This document shows, piece by piece, positions 1 through 7,943 of a stretch of DNA of 64,000 nt. The stretch comes from Gimesia maris. Lineage in GTDB: Bacteria > Planctomycetota > Planctomycetia > Planctomycetales > Planctomycetaceae. A program made the translations under genes and the position numbers. Each line of letters opens with the position of its first letter. The first letter of the stretch is position 1. The stretch is from NCBI RefSeq assembly GCF_008298035.1, contig NZ_CP042910.1, positions 2,619,001-2,683,000 of the forward strand, given 5' to 3'. The notes beneath the pieces are model-generated. The model was not told the origin of the DNA, made no database searches, and worked only from the letters and a program-made list of their open reading frames with translations.

Positions 1-1
1 G

Positions 2-811
2 CTTTCGATCTCTGCCTGTCCGCCCATTGATCCGGGTGACGGGCCGGTGGTCATCTCCACGTTCAAGAACACCGCGGACAATATCCTCAACATTTATGTG
101 GAAGGAGAAACCGAACCGATCGGCGTGACTGCCGGTCATCCGATCTGGAGTGAAGATCGCCAGGCGTTCATCCATTCCGACCAGCTGCAGCCCGGAGAAC
201 GCCTGCGTTCTGCGGTGGGTAAGGCAGTCCGAATCACTTCAATCGAAATCCGCGCCGGACCGGAACCAGTTTACAACCTGGAAGTCGTCGGCGAACACGT
301 TTACAGCGTAACCAATTCCGGCCTGCTGGTGCATAATATCGGCTGCGAAGATCTTTCCACCACAATCGACGTTTATTCGAGCAATCACCTTGTTAGTCAG
401 TTTGATACAATAAATGCCCCAAGGAGTAAACAATGGGGTCCCGCTCATGGTGCTGGACCGTTAGGCGAGGATGTCACAAAGACTTTTCGTGGTGGCTCAT
501 ACGTTGAAACCAAACTATCCGAGCCGGTCACGCTCTACCGTGTTTACGGCGGGAAGGCGGGTAAACTTGGCCCTTATTGGACAAGAACCAAACCAACGGG
601 ACCCCTCCAATCCCGCTTGGATTCAGCCTTGCTTTCTGAATGGGGCAACACGGCTCGAAACGTCACGACGATTCAAGTTCCGAGGGGAACAACAGTCTTT
701 GAGGGGTTCGCTGCACCACAAGTTGGCAAGGCTAAGCCGTTTGAGACAATTATTGGCGGCGGAAATCAAGTGTACATTCCACGTGTCAATCCAGATTGGG
801 TTATGCGATGA
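2..811 (+). CDS. Hint-domain polymorphic toxin, ADP-ribosyltransferase-like tip (5' end outside window)
   Basis: The frame is open from the window edge, so the N-terminus is missing. What remains is the C-terminal half of a Hint-like autoprocessing domain: the TAGHPIW block, then SVTNSGLLVHN, with the predicted cleavage Asn at bases 335-337. The 157-residue tip begins with a linker (SSNHLVSQFDT) shared with the cassette at 30817. It then has LYRVYGGKAGKLGPYWT and ends with EGFAAPQ and GGGNQVYI. That layout (early Arg, Tyr-Trp-Thr strand, late Gly-rich Gln motif) resembles NAD-using ADP-ribosyltransferase/TNT-like toxin tips. The target is unknown. The stop codon overlaps the start of the next gene (ATGA), so toxin and partner are probably translationally coupled. 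The Hint call is firm; the ART call is by motif only. Confidence 0.75.
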   Translation, partial: LSISACPPIDPGDGPVVISTFKNTADNILNIYVEGETEPIGVTAGHPIWSEDRQAFIHSDQLQPGERLRSAVGKAVRITSIEIRAGPEPVYNLEVVGEHVYSVTNSGLLVHNIGCEDLSTTIDVYSSNHLVSQFDTINAPRSKQWGPAHGAGPLGEDVTKTFRGGSYVETKLSEPVTLYRVYGGKAGKLGPYWTRTKPTGPLQSRLDSALLSEWGNTARNVTTIQVPRGTTVFEGFAAPQVGKAKPFETIIGGGNQVYIPRVNPDWVMR

Positions 812-1140
812 GCAGCACAACTACACTAATTCAGAATTGGTTTACCCGAACTTGGGGTGGCGGGTTGGTGCTTCCAGACGGTTGGTTCGGGAGGCCGTTT
901 GACAACATCCATCGTCTTACCGATGTGTCTCAAAGTTCGGGCTTGCTTCGGATCGTATTGGACGATCAGTTGACGCTAACGTTTAACGGAGATGTTTCTG
1001 TCAAAGACAACGGTGATGAACTCGTAATCGATGGATACTCGGAGCTTTCGTTTGATTGGAAAGAGTACGGTTCGGATCTGCCACATTCCGATATTTATCA
1101 AGATGGACAAACGAAACTCGTAGCCCCCCCAGGGCAATAG
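808..1140 (+). CDS. Putative immunity protein for the ART-like toxin
   Basis: A 110-residue cytosolic-looking protein with no signal peptide or membrane segment. ATG at 808 overlaps the upstream toxin stop (ATGA), the arrangement expected of a toxin-immunity pair; a TTG 12 bases earlier is less likely. The sequence has WGGGLVLPDGWFGRPFDN, an LDDQLTL strand and a SELSFDWKEYGS segment near the C-terminus. I do not recognise a named Imm family. Function is inferred from position: it should bind and neutralise the toxin encoded just upstream. Confidence 0.6.
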   Translation: MSSTTTLIQNWFTRTWGGGLVLPDGWFGRPFDNIHRLTDVSQSSGLLRIVLDDQLTLTFNGDVSVKDNGDELVIDGYSELSFDWKEYGSDLPHSDIYQDGQTKLVAPPGQ

Positions 1141-1330
1141 AGTACCATTATCTTCGCCACTCGCATGATGGCAAAGTTAATGCTCGTGGTGACAACAGGT
1201 ATCCGTCTGGATGTGTCAACTTTTTGATCGCAATGATTCGGGGTAATGTACGATGTTCCATTTTTCCATTTGACTTTGCAGATGCTCCACCTATCTCATT
1301 CACATCAACTCGTGATTGAATTAAGTCCAT

Positions 1331-1510
1331 TCTTCGGCTTCTGCATCACGATCTTCGCAGGCTGTGCCGGTTTGAACGGTTGCATCTTGGCCGGTTGCAC
1401 AGTATTTCACAGTTGAAATACTGCCACACTTGGTGTAAAAAAAAATCAATACAGGTAAAATGCAAATTATACTTAACTTGACAAAATGTTTTGTTATTTG
1501 AATCGAACTC
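1331..1510 (+). promoter_or_regulatory. Upstream region of Hint-toxin cassette, conserved between cassettes
   Basis: The 1141-1510 gap holds no convincing gene. Its last 180 bases resemble the leaders of other cassettes. The segment near 1331-1375 (GGCTTCTGCATCACGATC, then CAGGCTGT) matches 33424-33460, and TTGACAAAATGTTTTG at 1478-1493 resembles 35629-35643. All cassettes end in a variant of AATCG-N(2-5)-TTC directly before the start codon, and none has a clear Shine-Dalgarno sequence. Exact promoter elements could not be assigned. Confidence 0.4.
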
Positions 1511-2665
1511 ATGACTGACATCATTCGAAAAATAGCGATCTTTGGCTGCCTGCTATTAACAAGTTTTTGTTTCTGGAAGGCGGGAACGGGGCTGATTGGC
1601 GGTGCCGATGCGTCGATGCTGCCTTCTGCGCAGGCGAGTTTGAGTCCGGCAGCTACATCCAAGCGGGCAGTCACTATACCAATTCAACAGATGCGGCCTG
1701 GAATGCGGGTGGTGGGGCGGAATCCGCTTCGGATTCAAACGGAAGCGGCCATTAATCCCACGCCGGAGGGTTGGCGACTGGTCTCGGTGCGGATGCTGAA
1801 AGAGGATGGGACTTACTTCGAAGCAGAACTGCTGCGTCCCTTAAGCTGGATTTATCGACACCACGCGCAGCCAGGGGCGGTCATTCAGCTCAACATGCCG
1901 GAAATGTATGTGGTGGGGACGGCGGAAGTGCTCTCGATATCGGACTGTCCGCCCATCGATCCGGGTGACGGTCCGGTGGTCATCTCCACATTTAAAAACG
2001 TTTCGCATAACGTCCTCAATATCTATGTGGAAGGGGAAACCGAACCGATCGGCGTGACCGCCGGACATCCGATCTGGAGCGAAGACCGCCAGGCGTTTGT
2101 GCATACGGACCAGTTACAACCCGGCGAACATTTGCGTTCGGCGGTGGGTAAGACAGTCCGCATCACCTCGATCGAAATCCGCGCCGGACCCGAACCAGTT
2201 TACAACCTGGAAGTCGTCGGCGAACATGTCTACAGCGTCACCGACTCCGGACTCCTGGTCCATAATGTAAGTAACTGTGATTTCATAACTGTATTTCGAG
2301 GAGGTAGACCAGGCACTAGGGTTATCAAATCGCATGCTGCCCGTGAGCAAGGCTATGCTGGTTCGCAACGATTGATTGATGAAGGGGATCTGGACGACTT
2401 GTTTCGTGCTCATGCTGCAGACAGTAGAAGCCCTGCAAGCCCATTCATCTCGGTGACAACGGATCGACGAGTTGCAGAGTTCTTTGCGGGGCCGGATGGC
2501 GTCATTAATGAATTTAGAATTCCGATCAGTCGTGCAAAGCCTAATCGCTTTAACAATTTGCACGTACCTGCAGGTCCCGATGGTAGTTTAATTCCTGAAT
2601 TGGAATTCTTAGTTCCGAACTACATTCGGCCAAGCGAGTTTGTTTCACCAATAGGACCACGTTGA
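1511..2665 (+). CDS. Hint-domain polymorphic toxin with R-S-E ADP-ribosyltransferase tip
   Basis: A full-length cassette protein of 384 residues. Residues 1-24 form a short hydrophobic leader (RKIAIFGCLLLTSFCFWKAG). Residues 53-252 are the Hint-like domain: PIQQMRPGMRVVGRNP, TAGHPIW, and the terminal SVTDSGLLVHN with Asn252 as the predicted cleavage point. The 132-residue tip has the three ADP-ribosyltransferase signatures in order: Arg in VFRGGRPG, the SPFISVTTD strand, and the ExE-like PELEFLVPNYI. It should transfer ADP-ribose from NAD to an unknown target. The canonical Cys that opens Hint domains is not seen just before PIQQM. The next gene overlaps the stop (TGATG). Family and tip calls are by motif. 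Confidence 0.8.
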   Translation: MTDIIRKIAIFGCLLLTSFCFWKAGTGLIGGADASMLPSAQASLSPAATSKRAVTIPIQQMRPGMRVVGRNPLRIQTEAAINPTPEGWRLVSVRMLKEDGTYFEAELLRPLSWIYRHHAQPGAVIQLNMPEMYVVGTAEVLSISDCPPIDPGDGPVVISTFKNVSHNVLNIYVEGETEPIGVTAGHPIWSEDRQAFVHTDQLQPGEHLRSAVGKTVRITSIEIRAGPEPVYNLEVVGEHVYSVTDSGLLVHNVSNCDFITVFRGGRPGTRVIKSHAAREQGYAGSQRLIDEGDLDDLFRAHAADSRSPASPFISVTTDRRVAEFFAGPDGVINEFRIPISRAKPNRFNNLHVPAGPDGSLIPELEFLVPNYIRPSEFVSPIGPR

Positions 2666-3012
2666 TGACTGAATTCCATCCCCTTTCGATTCATGGCAAT
2701 AATAAGTCTTATGCTGCCCGCTGGCGGTTAGTTGGTGAGACGTTGGAATGGGAAGTTAACGGGAAGACACATTGCATTGAAAGTGATTACGATTTGGCAA
2801 CCAAGGTCGGTAAGTTTATTCGCACACTTGGTCGGCAGATACTTCATGACGATGTGACACTCAAAGCCTGTTTGACATGTCAGCACTTTCAGATGTCTGG
2901 CATGGCCCGTGACATGGGCAGAGGGCAGCGAGGAGTTTGTGGCCTTCATCAGATCGGAGTTGAAATTTGCCATTTATGCGATGATTACTCAGAATGTGAG
3001 ACAAAGTCATGA
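2665..3012 (+). CDS. Putative Cys-rich immunity protein
   Basis: A 115-residue protein whose ATG at 2665 overlaps the toxin stop codon (TGATG). The N-terminal half is mixed alpha/beta. The C-terminal third carries ACLTCQHF, GVCGLHQ and ICHLCDDYSEC, seven cysteines with two CxxC pairs and a His, which suggests a structural zinc site. No signal peptide is present, so it should act in the cytosol. The role as antidote to the upstream ADP-ribosyltransferase is inferred from position; I do not recognise the family. Confidence 0.6.
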   Translation: MTEFHPLSIHGNNKSYAARWRLVGETLEWEVNGKTHCIESDYDLATKVGKFIRTLGRQILHDDVTLKACLTCQHFQMSGMARDMGRGQRGVCGLHQIGVEICHLCDDYSECETKS

Positions 3013-3315
3013 AAATTTCGACCATCATGGGCACCATGTAACGTTGAAGATACCAACGCAATTCTAGAACGTGTGAAATTCTACACGAACGAAAGTAGGA
3101 GAGTAAAAAGTGTCAGGAACATAAATATTTGTTTGTGATAATTCGCAAGGATTACTGGTAAAGTATTTTCCATTGATAGGCTGATATTGTGGCAAATATC
3201 GCTTTTAATTCTCTAAGACTAACCAAGCACTTATGGAACTGCAAATAGACAATTTATTTTCAAATAAGACAACATCCAGCAGGATAAAATCTCCTAATAA
3301 TAAAGAATCGTTTTC
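3013..3315. other. Intergenic, no gene seen
   Basis: AT-rich spacer between the Cys-rich immunity gene and the next toxin cassette. No frame with a plausible start and no hairpin with a T-tract was found. The last bases (AAGAATCGTTTTC) correspond to the short leader found in front of other cassettes. Confidence 0.5.
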
Positions 3316-4371
3316 ATTTCTAACTTCACCCGCAAACTACTAATCTTCAGTTGTTTCCTTTTCACCGGGTTCTGTTTCTGGAAAGCGGATCCGGGATTGG
3401 TCGGAGGGGCCGATGCGGCGATGCTGCCTTCAGCGCAGGCGGTTTTGAGCCCGGCTGTCACGCCGCCGCGGGCAGTCATCCAGCTCAACATGCCGGAAAT
3501 GTATGTGGTGGGGGCGGCGGAAGTGCTCTCGATATCGGACTGTCCGCCCATCGATCCGGGTGACGGTCCGGTGGTCATCTCCACATTTAAAAACGTTTCG
3601 CACAACGTCCTGAATATCTATGTGGAAGGGGAAACCGAGCCGATCGGCGTGACCGCCGGACATCCGATCTGGAGCGAAGACCGCCAGGCATTCATCCATT
3701 CCGACCAACTGCAACCAGGCGAACGCCTGCGTTCTGCTGTCGGCAAAACAGTCCGCATCACCTCGATCGAAATCCGCGCCGGACCCGAACCGGTTTACAA
3801 CCTGGAAGTCGCCGGCGAACACGTCTACAGCGTTACCAATTCCGGCCTGCTGGTGCACAATGTAAGTGACTGTAATCTAGTCACAAAAATTGGGTTACCT
3901 GATGGTAGCTACATTGACTTAAATGCCCCAAGGGTTGGGAATGTAGTTGCCCAAACGGCGGAAGAAGCGAGCTTCCTTCGAAACGTCCAACGAACCTTTG
4001 GGGACGACTCAGTATTCACGGGAGCGACTCGACACAGAGGGAATATCGTGATTCAGCGAAACGATATTGATACAAGCATTGAAAACTTGAGGCTAATGCA
4101 AGGTGGTAACACGCCATTTGCTAGGAATGCTGCGGGAGAGTGGGAAAAATTGAACTTGCACCACGTTGGCAGACAAGATGGCATGATGATCGAAATTATT
4201 TCGAGTCACAATGCTTACAATCCCACAACTGGTGGCGTGTTGCACATTTCTGGACCAGGTGGTCCAGTGCGGCAATCGAGACTTTCGATCACGTACTGGC
4301 AGCAGCGACTCGAAGACATGATTGATGCTGGGCTCGTTTCACCAGAATTATTGAGGGAGCTAGGGGGGTAA
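3316..4371 (+). CDS. Hint-domain toxin with LHH nuclease tip; 70-residue deletion and ATT start
   Basis: Alignment with sister cassettes puts the original start at 3316, where ATG has become ATT. From there the leader (TRKLLIFSCFLFTGFCFWKA) is intact in frame. A TTG start at 3397 would remove the leader. The protein also lacks 70 residues of the Hint N-terminal half: TPPRA runs straight into VIQLNMPEMYVV, a deletion between short direct repeats (GGGCAGTCA/GGGCGGTCA in the 1511 copy). The C-terminal Hint half through LLVHN (Asn182) is kept. The 169-residue tip has WEKLNLHHVGRQDG and EIISSHNAYNP, the LHH signature of HNH/EndoVII-superfamily toxin nucleases. Expression and autoprocessing are doubtful; it may be a decaying copy or donor of a toxin tip. 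Confidence 0.7.
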   Translation: MSNFTRKLLIFSCFLFTGFCFWKADPGLVGGADAAMLPSAQAVLSPAVTPPRAVIQLNMPEMYVVGAAEVLSISDCPPIDPGDGPVVISTFKNVSHNVLNIYVEGETEPIGVTAGHPIWSEDRQAFIHSDQLQPGERLRSAVGKTVRITSIEIRAGPEPVYNLEVAGEHVYSVTNSGLLVHNVSDCNLVTKIGLPDGSYIDLNAPRVGNVVAQTAEEASFLRNVQRTFGDDSVFTGATRHRGNIVIQRNDIDTSIENLRLMQGGNTPFARNAAGEWEKLNLHHVGRQDGMMIEIISSHNAYNPTTGGVLHISGPGGPVRQSRLSITYWQQRLEDMIDAGLVSPELLRELGG

Positions 4372-4376
4372 GGACA

Positions 4377-4832
4377 ATGACAATCACAAACGAATACGAA
4401 TCGATTCTCAAAAAGGGGACGAATGCTGGCCCCGCAACTGACGAAATGATAACTGAGGCAGAAGAGCAGTTGTCCGTGCGTTTCCCGGCGTCCTATAGGC
4501 ACTTTTTGAAGCAATATGGTGCTACTATGGGAGTTGGGTTTGAAATCGCTGGACTGTTCGATTCATCTGACGATAGTGCTCCACCGATGTGGCGGCATGT
4601 TGTGAAAACGAGTGTGCAATTGGGGAGGGTAAACCAAGGGCATCTTCCACCAACTCTAGTGCCAATTTCGGACGACGGATGTGGGACAACGTTCTACATC
4701 GATTCAGCTCAACGGTCAGATGAGACAGCTTGCTCGATTGTGGCATTTGGACCTGGCGTTGACGGCAAAGTCATGGCAAATAGCTTTGAAGAGTTCGTCA
4801 TTAGGCTGGCGAACGACCGACTTGAATTCTAG
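4377..4832 (+). CDS. SUKH (SMI1/KNR4) family immunity protein
   Basis: A 151-residue protein starting 5 bases after the nuclease toxin, with TAAGGA as ribosome binding site. The pattern is typical of SUKH-1 immunity proteins: an N-terminal helix followed by EAEEQLSVRFPASYRHFLKQYGA, then PPTLVPISDDGCGTTFYID, and a closing SFEEFVIRLANDRL. SUKH proteins are known to neutralise many nuclease toxins, so this should protect against the LHH nuclease upstream. The antidote appears intact even though its toxin gene is damaged. Confidence 0.88.
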   Translation: MTITNEYESILKKGTNAGPATDEMITEAEEQLSVRFPASYRHFLKQYGATMGVGFEIAGLFDSSDDSAPPMWRHVVKTSVQLGRVNQGHLPPTLVPISDDGCGTTFYIDSAQRSDETACSIVAFGPGVDGKVMANSFEEFVIRLANDRLEF

Positions 4833-5130
4833 TCCGACAGCGAACCCATCCTAACCACCTCCCTCCTCACCTTCTTAACTCAGTACAATGTAGGACTCCC
4901 CAACTCTTCCCTTCCTACTAAAATGAAAGGCGATACTATGGCTCTGAATTAATCGAATACAACAATACCCAAACTCACAGACCCTAGCCATGATTTCATA
5001 CCTTAGGAATGCTTGTTTCTGATCTTGGCCTGTCAGCTCGAATAAATGAGGAAAAGTTCCATGATGTAGAGATGGGGGTATGTCAAATTCGCAGAACTAA
5101 AACTCTTCATGAATTAAAAGAATCGTGTTG
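4833..5130. other. Intergenic between toxin cassettes
   Basis: No gene is visible. A short stretch near 4896 (CAACTCTTCCCTTC) recurs after the ankyrin gene near 32719, so some cassette-end sequence may be shared. The last bases (GAATCGTGTTG) are the usual cassette leader before ATG, again without a Shine-Dalgarno. Confidence 0.4.
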
Positions 5131-6048
5131 ATGTCTGAAATTACTCGAAAACTAGCCATCTTCAGTTGCCTGCTCTTTACCAGTTTCTGTTTCTGGAAAG
5201 CGGATCCGGGATTGGTCGGAGGGGCCGATGCGGCGATGCTGCCCTCGGCCCAGGCGGCAATGAGTCCGTCTTTCTCGCCGCCGCGGGTGGTGACAACACC
5301 AATTCAACAGATGCGGCCTGGCATGCGGGTGGTGGGGCGGAATCCGCTTCGGATTCAAACGGAAGCGACCATTAATCCCACGCCGGAGGGTTGGCGACTG
5401 GTCTCGGTGCGGATGCGGAAACCGGACGGCACTTATTTTGAAGCCGAACTGCTGCGGCCCTTAAGCTGGATTTATCGCCACCGCGCACAGCCGGGAGCGG
5501 TTATCATGCTCAACATGCCGGAACTGCATGTGGTGGGGGCGGCGGAAGTGCTCTCGATATCGGACTGTCCGCCCATCGATCCGGGTGACGGGCCGGTGGT
5601 CATCTCCACATTTAAAAACGTTTCGCACAACGTCCTGAATCTTTATGTGGAAGGGGAAACCGAGCCGATCGGCGTGACCGCCGGACATCCGATCTGGAGC
5701 GAAGACCGCCAGGCGTTTGTGCATACGGACCAGTTACAGCCCGGCGAACGTTTGCGTTCTGCGGTGGGTAAGACAGTCCGCATCACCTCGATCGAAATCC
5801 GCGCCGGACCGGAACCGGTTTACAACCTGGAAATTACCGGCGAACACGTCTACATCGTTACCGACTCCGGCCTGCTGGTCCATAACTCAAGCCCCTGTGA
5901 CCTCGTCCCCCGCGGCTATTACGATTCGGGTTATATCGGCATCGTCAATGGCTCCGCTGATGAGTTCTCAGATACGCTCCGAGCCACCTTCGGAACGTCT
6001 GACGTGCTGCCAAGCAGTTGCACATGCAGTATAGATAGCGGTTTGTAA
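5131..6048 (+). CDS. Hint-domain cassette with lost toxin tip
   Basis: A 305-residue protein. ATG at 5131 gives MSEITRKLAIF, matching sister proteins; upstream GTG and TTG codons in frame are not needed. The 252-residue leader plus Hint-like module is complete and ends VTDSGLLVHN. The next 45 or so residues (CDLVPRGYYDSGYIGI and on to DVLP) are almost identical to the start of the tip at 33537, but the frame then diverges and stops after CTCSIDSGL. No toxin domain and no partner gene follow. It is best read as a truncated duplicate of the PD-(D/E)XK cassette, kept as an empty Hint scaffold. Confidence 0.75.
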   Translation: MSEITRKLAIFSCLLFTSFCFWKADPGLVGGADAAMLPSAQAAMSPSFSPPRVVTTPIQQMRPGMRVVGRNPLRIQTEATINPTPEGWRLVSVRMRKPDGTYFEAELLRPLSWIYRHRAQPGAVIMLNMPELHVVGAAEVLSISDCPPIDPGDGPVVISTFKNVSHNVLNLYVEGETEPIGVTAGHPIWSEDRQAFVHTDQLQPGERLRSAVGKTVRITSIEIRAGPEPVYNLEITGEHVYIVTDSGLLVHNSSPCDLVPRGYYDSGYIGIVNGSADEFSDTLRATFGTSDVLPSSCTCSIDSGL

Positions 6049-6493
6049 CTGTTTTTACTCGCTAAGCTAAAACATAAAGTTGCAGAGAATTGTGTAGCAA
6101 TCAGAAACCTGGCAAAGAGTAAAAGATAAGGCGGGGCTTTTCGATAAATTCAAGCGCTAGGGATCGCCACCATTTTCCCAGTTGGTTTTGATCTTGGCAG
6201 ATCGCAGTAAATCCTCTAGGATTCGGTCCCTTGAATTCTGCCGCGGTAGTCTGGGGGGGATGCCTTGGCTGCACAGCCCTCAAAATCTTTGTTGAAAGCT
6301 CTCAGGCTAATCAACAGAATCATCATCACTGTCCAGATGGAATCAAGTGGCGGAACTCTGCATGTCGATGTCAGAAGTGTTTGCCGTGATTTTTCGAGTG
6401 GGACGGGAATCTTATCCAGTGCCCCTTGAAATCTGAGTGACAGGCACGGCCCCGGTAGAATTCTGGAAATCCCTTTTTACGTTTAGAGTTGTG
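6049..6493. other. Intergenic after truncated toxin cassette
   Basis: No supported gene. An antisense frame near 6101-6283 has coding-like runs (KGPNPRGFTAICQDQNQLG) but no recognised family and no good start. It could be the remnant of the DNA that replaced the lost toxin tip. Confidence 0.35.
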
Positions 6494-6886
6494 ATGAAAC
6501 TGCTTCGCTTGTTCGTGATCGTTCTGCTGCTGCAACCTTGCCCGGTCTGCTGGGGGCATGGATTGACCGCACACGGAGAAGCATCTCAACACGACTCCGG
6601 CGACTGCAAAGCGGTTTCTTCAAGCTGTCCCTGTTGTGCTCAGTGGAAACAAAAACAGGGAGTTCAGCAACAGTTACCACAGGATGACGAACATGATTGT
6701 CCCTGCACGTGTCATGTTTCAGACGAAGTATTCGCCTTTACCGGACCAGCGGTACATCTCGAAAGTTGCACTCATCCTGTGACGCTGGTCGTTAGTCTGG
6801 ATCAGTCCTGCCACTTCGTAACTCATCTGAATAACGTAGCAAATGATACTTCACAGGCCGCTGTGATACTCCCGCTGCGCTTATAA
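6494..6886 (+). CDS. Exported Cys/His-rich small protein
   Basis: A 130-residue protein. ATG at 6494 gives an ideal signal peptide (MKLLRLFVIVLLLQPCPVCWG); the longer in-frame extension would bury it. The mature part is rich in Cys and His, including CKAVSSSCPCCAQW and DCPCTCHVSD, as expected for a periplasmic metal-binding or metal-sensing protein. No family is recognised. It opens the metal-efflux island and has a counterpart at 11912 of similar size and composition in front of the RND genes. Its role in metal handling is inferred from composition and neighbours. Confidence 0.6.
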   Translation: MKLLRLFVIVLLLQPCPVCWGHGLTAHGEASQHDSGDCKAVSSSCPCCAQWKQKQGVQQQLPQDDEHDCPCTCHVSDEVFAFTGPAVHLESCTHPVTLVVSLDQSCHFVTHLNNVANDTSQAAVILPLRL

Positions 6887-7124
6887 ATTTCTCTCGGGCT
6901 CGCTTGCCTGCTGGCAGTGACGGTCACTGATTGTCCAAGGCGTTATTATCTGCCTGGCCGTCTCTTTGAATTCAATGCTGATTCAAATGATACCTGCTGC
7001 GCCTGTATCTGTTTAGATTAAGCCGCACTCCACTGTCTTTGCGCGCATTTCAGGTCGAGTCCATTACCTCTTTTGCAGATCAAAATCGTATTCATAATCA
7101 AAAACAGGTAAGGAAATTTATAAT

Positions 7125-7910
7125 ATGAAGACTCACACTCTTGTAGGACTGTTTAAAAACAATGGTATCCGTCTGCTGGCCGCAGGCACTCTGCTGGTTT
7201 CTCTGTCGAACATTTCCCCGGCTCAAAATGCGCCCCGGGGGGCATCTTTGAGCAAGGCGGAAGCATCACGTGCTTCCGCAGCGGAACAGAATAAATACAC
7301 GTTTATCATGTTCTGGAAAGACCAGGATACAACCACCAAAAGCATGTGGAGCACACTGCAGCAGAATCTGTCCGACAAAAACACAGCGTCCGTTGTGGCG
7401 GTTAACACAGGCGATCCCCAGGAACGCAAGATTATTGAACAGTATGGAGTCTCACGCGCCCCTATGCCGCTCACGCTGGCAGTTGCTCCCAATGGGGCGG
7501 TCACCGGTTCCTATGTGAAACAGATCAACGCTGACTATATTCAGCAGGCATTCGTGTCCCCCGCCAAATCACAGTGCATGCTGAATCTGCAGAGCCGGAG
7601 AATGGTGCTGTTGTGTGTAAGTCCCTCCGGTCAGGCTGGCGTCCCCAAGGGGGTTCAGAATTTCAAATCAATTCCCTGTTACAAGAACGCGGTGGAAGTG
7701 ATCACCGTCTCACAGTCTGAACCGGCCGAACGTGATTTTCTGAATGAACTGAGAGTACCCGCCTCACAAAACTCTGCCGTTGTTTTCATGGCACCTCCTG
7801 GAGTGATGGTCGGTAAGTACAACAGCAGTGTGACCAGTCAGCAGCTGATTGCCGAGCTGAAAAAGGCAGGTAAGAGCTGCGGTGTTGACGGCTGCAAACA
7901 CTGTAAATAA
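7125..7910 (+). CDS. Exported thioredoxin-fold protein, no CXXC active site
   Basis: 261 residues with a signal peptide (KNNGIRLLAAGTLLVSLSNISPAQN). Residues 55-140 look like a thioredoxin fold (YTFIMFWKDQD, VVAVNTGD, QYGVSRAPMPLTLAVAPNG with the cis-Pro region) but no redox CXXC sits at the usual place. A second similar alpha/beta half follows. The protein ends CGVDGCKHCK, a compact four-Cys/His tail. It lies 33 bases before an ABC permease gene, so the two are probably co-transcribed. A periplasmic metal-binding or partner role for the transporter is inferred. Confidence 0.65.
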   Translation: MKTHTLVGLFKNNGIRLLAAGTLLVSLSNISPAQNAPRGASLSKAEASRASAAEQNKYTFIMFWKDQDTTTKSMWSTLQQNLSDKNTASVVAVNTGDPQERKIIEQYGVSRAPMPLTLAVAPNGAVTGSYVKQINADYIQQAFVSPAKSQCMLNLQSRRMVLLCVSPSGQAGVPKGVQNFKSIPCYKNAVEVITVSQSEPAERDFLNELRVPASQNSAVVFMAPPGVMVGKYNSSVTSQQLIAELKKAGKSCGVDGCKHCK

Positions 7911-7943
7911 ACCATCACATCACATACTTTAAGGAGGTCTCTC

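Noticed and set aside
1478-1510. TTGACA at 1478 as a -35 box with a sigma-70 promoter
   Set aside because: No -10-like hexamer lies 16-18 bases downstream; the motif is only partly kept in other cassettes.
1511-1570. Reading the cassette leader as a lipoprotein signal
   Set aside because: The Cys residues in IFGC and SFC are preceded by Phe or lack the small residues needed for a lipobox; other copies vary at the same place.
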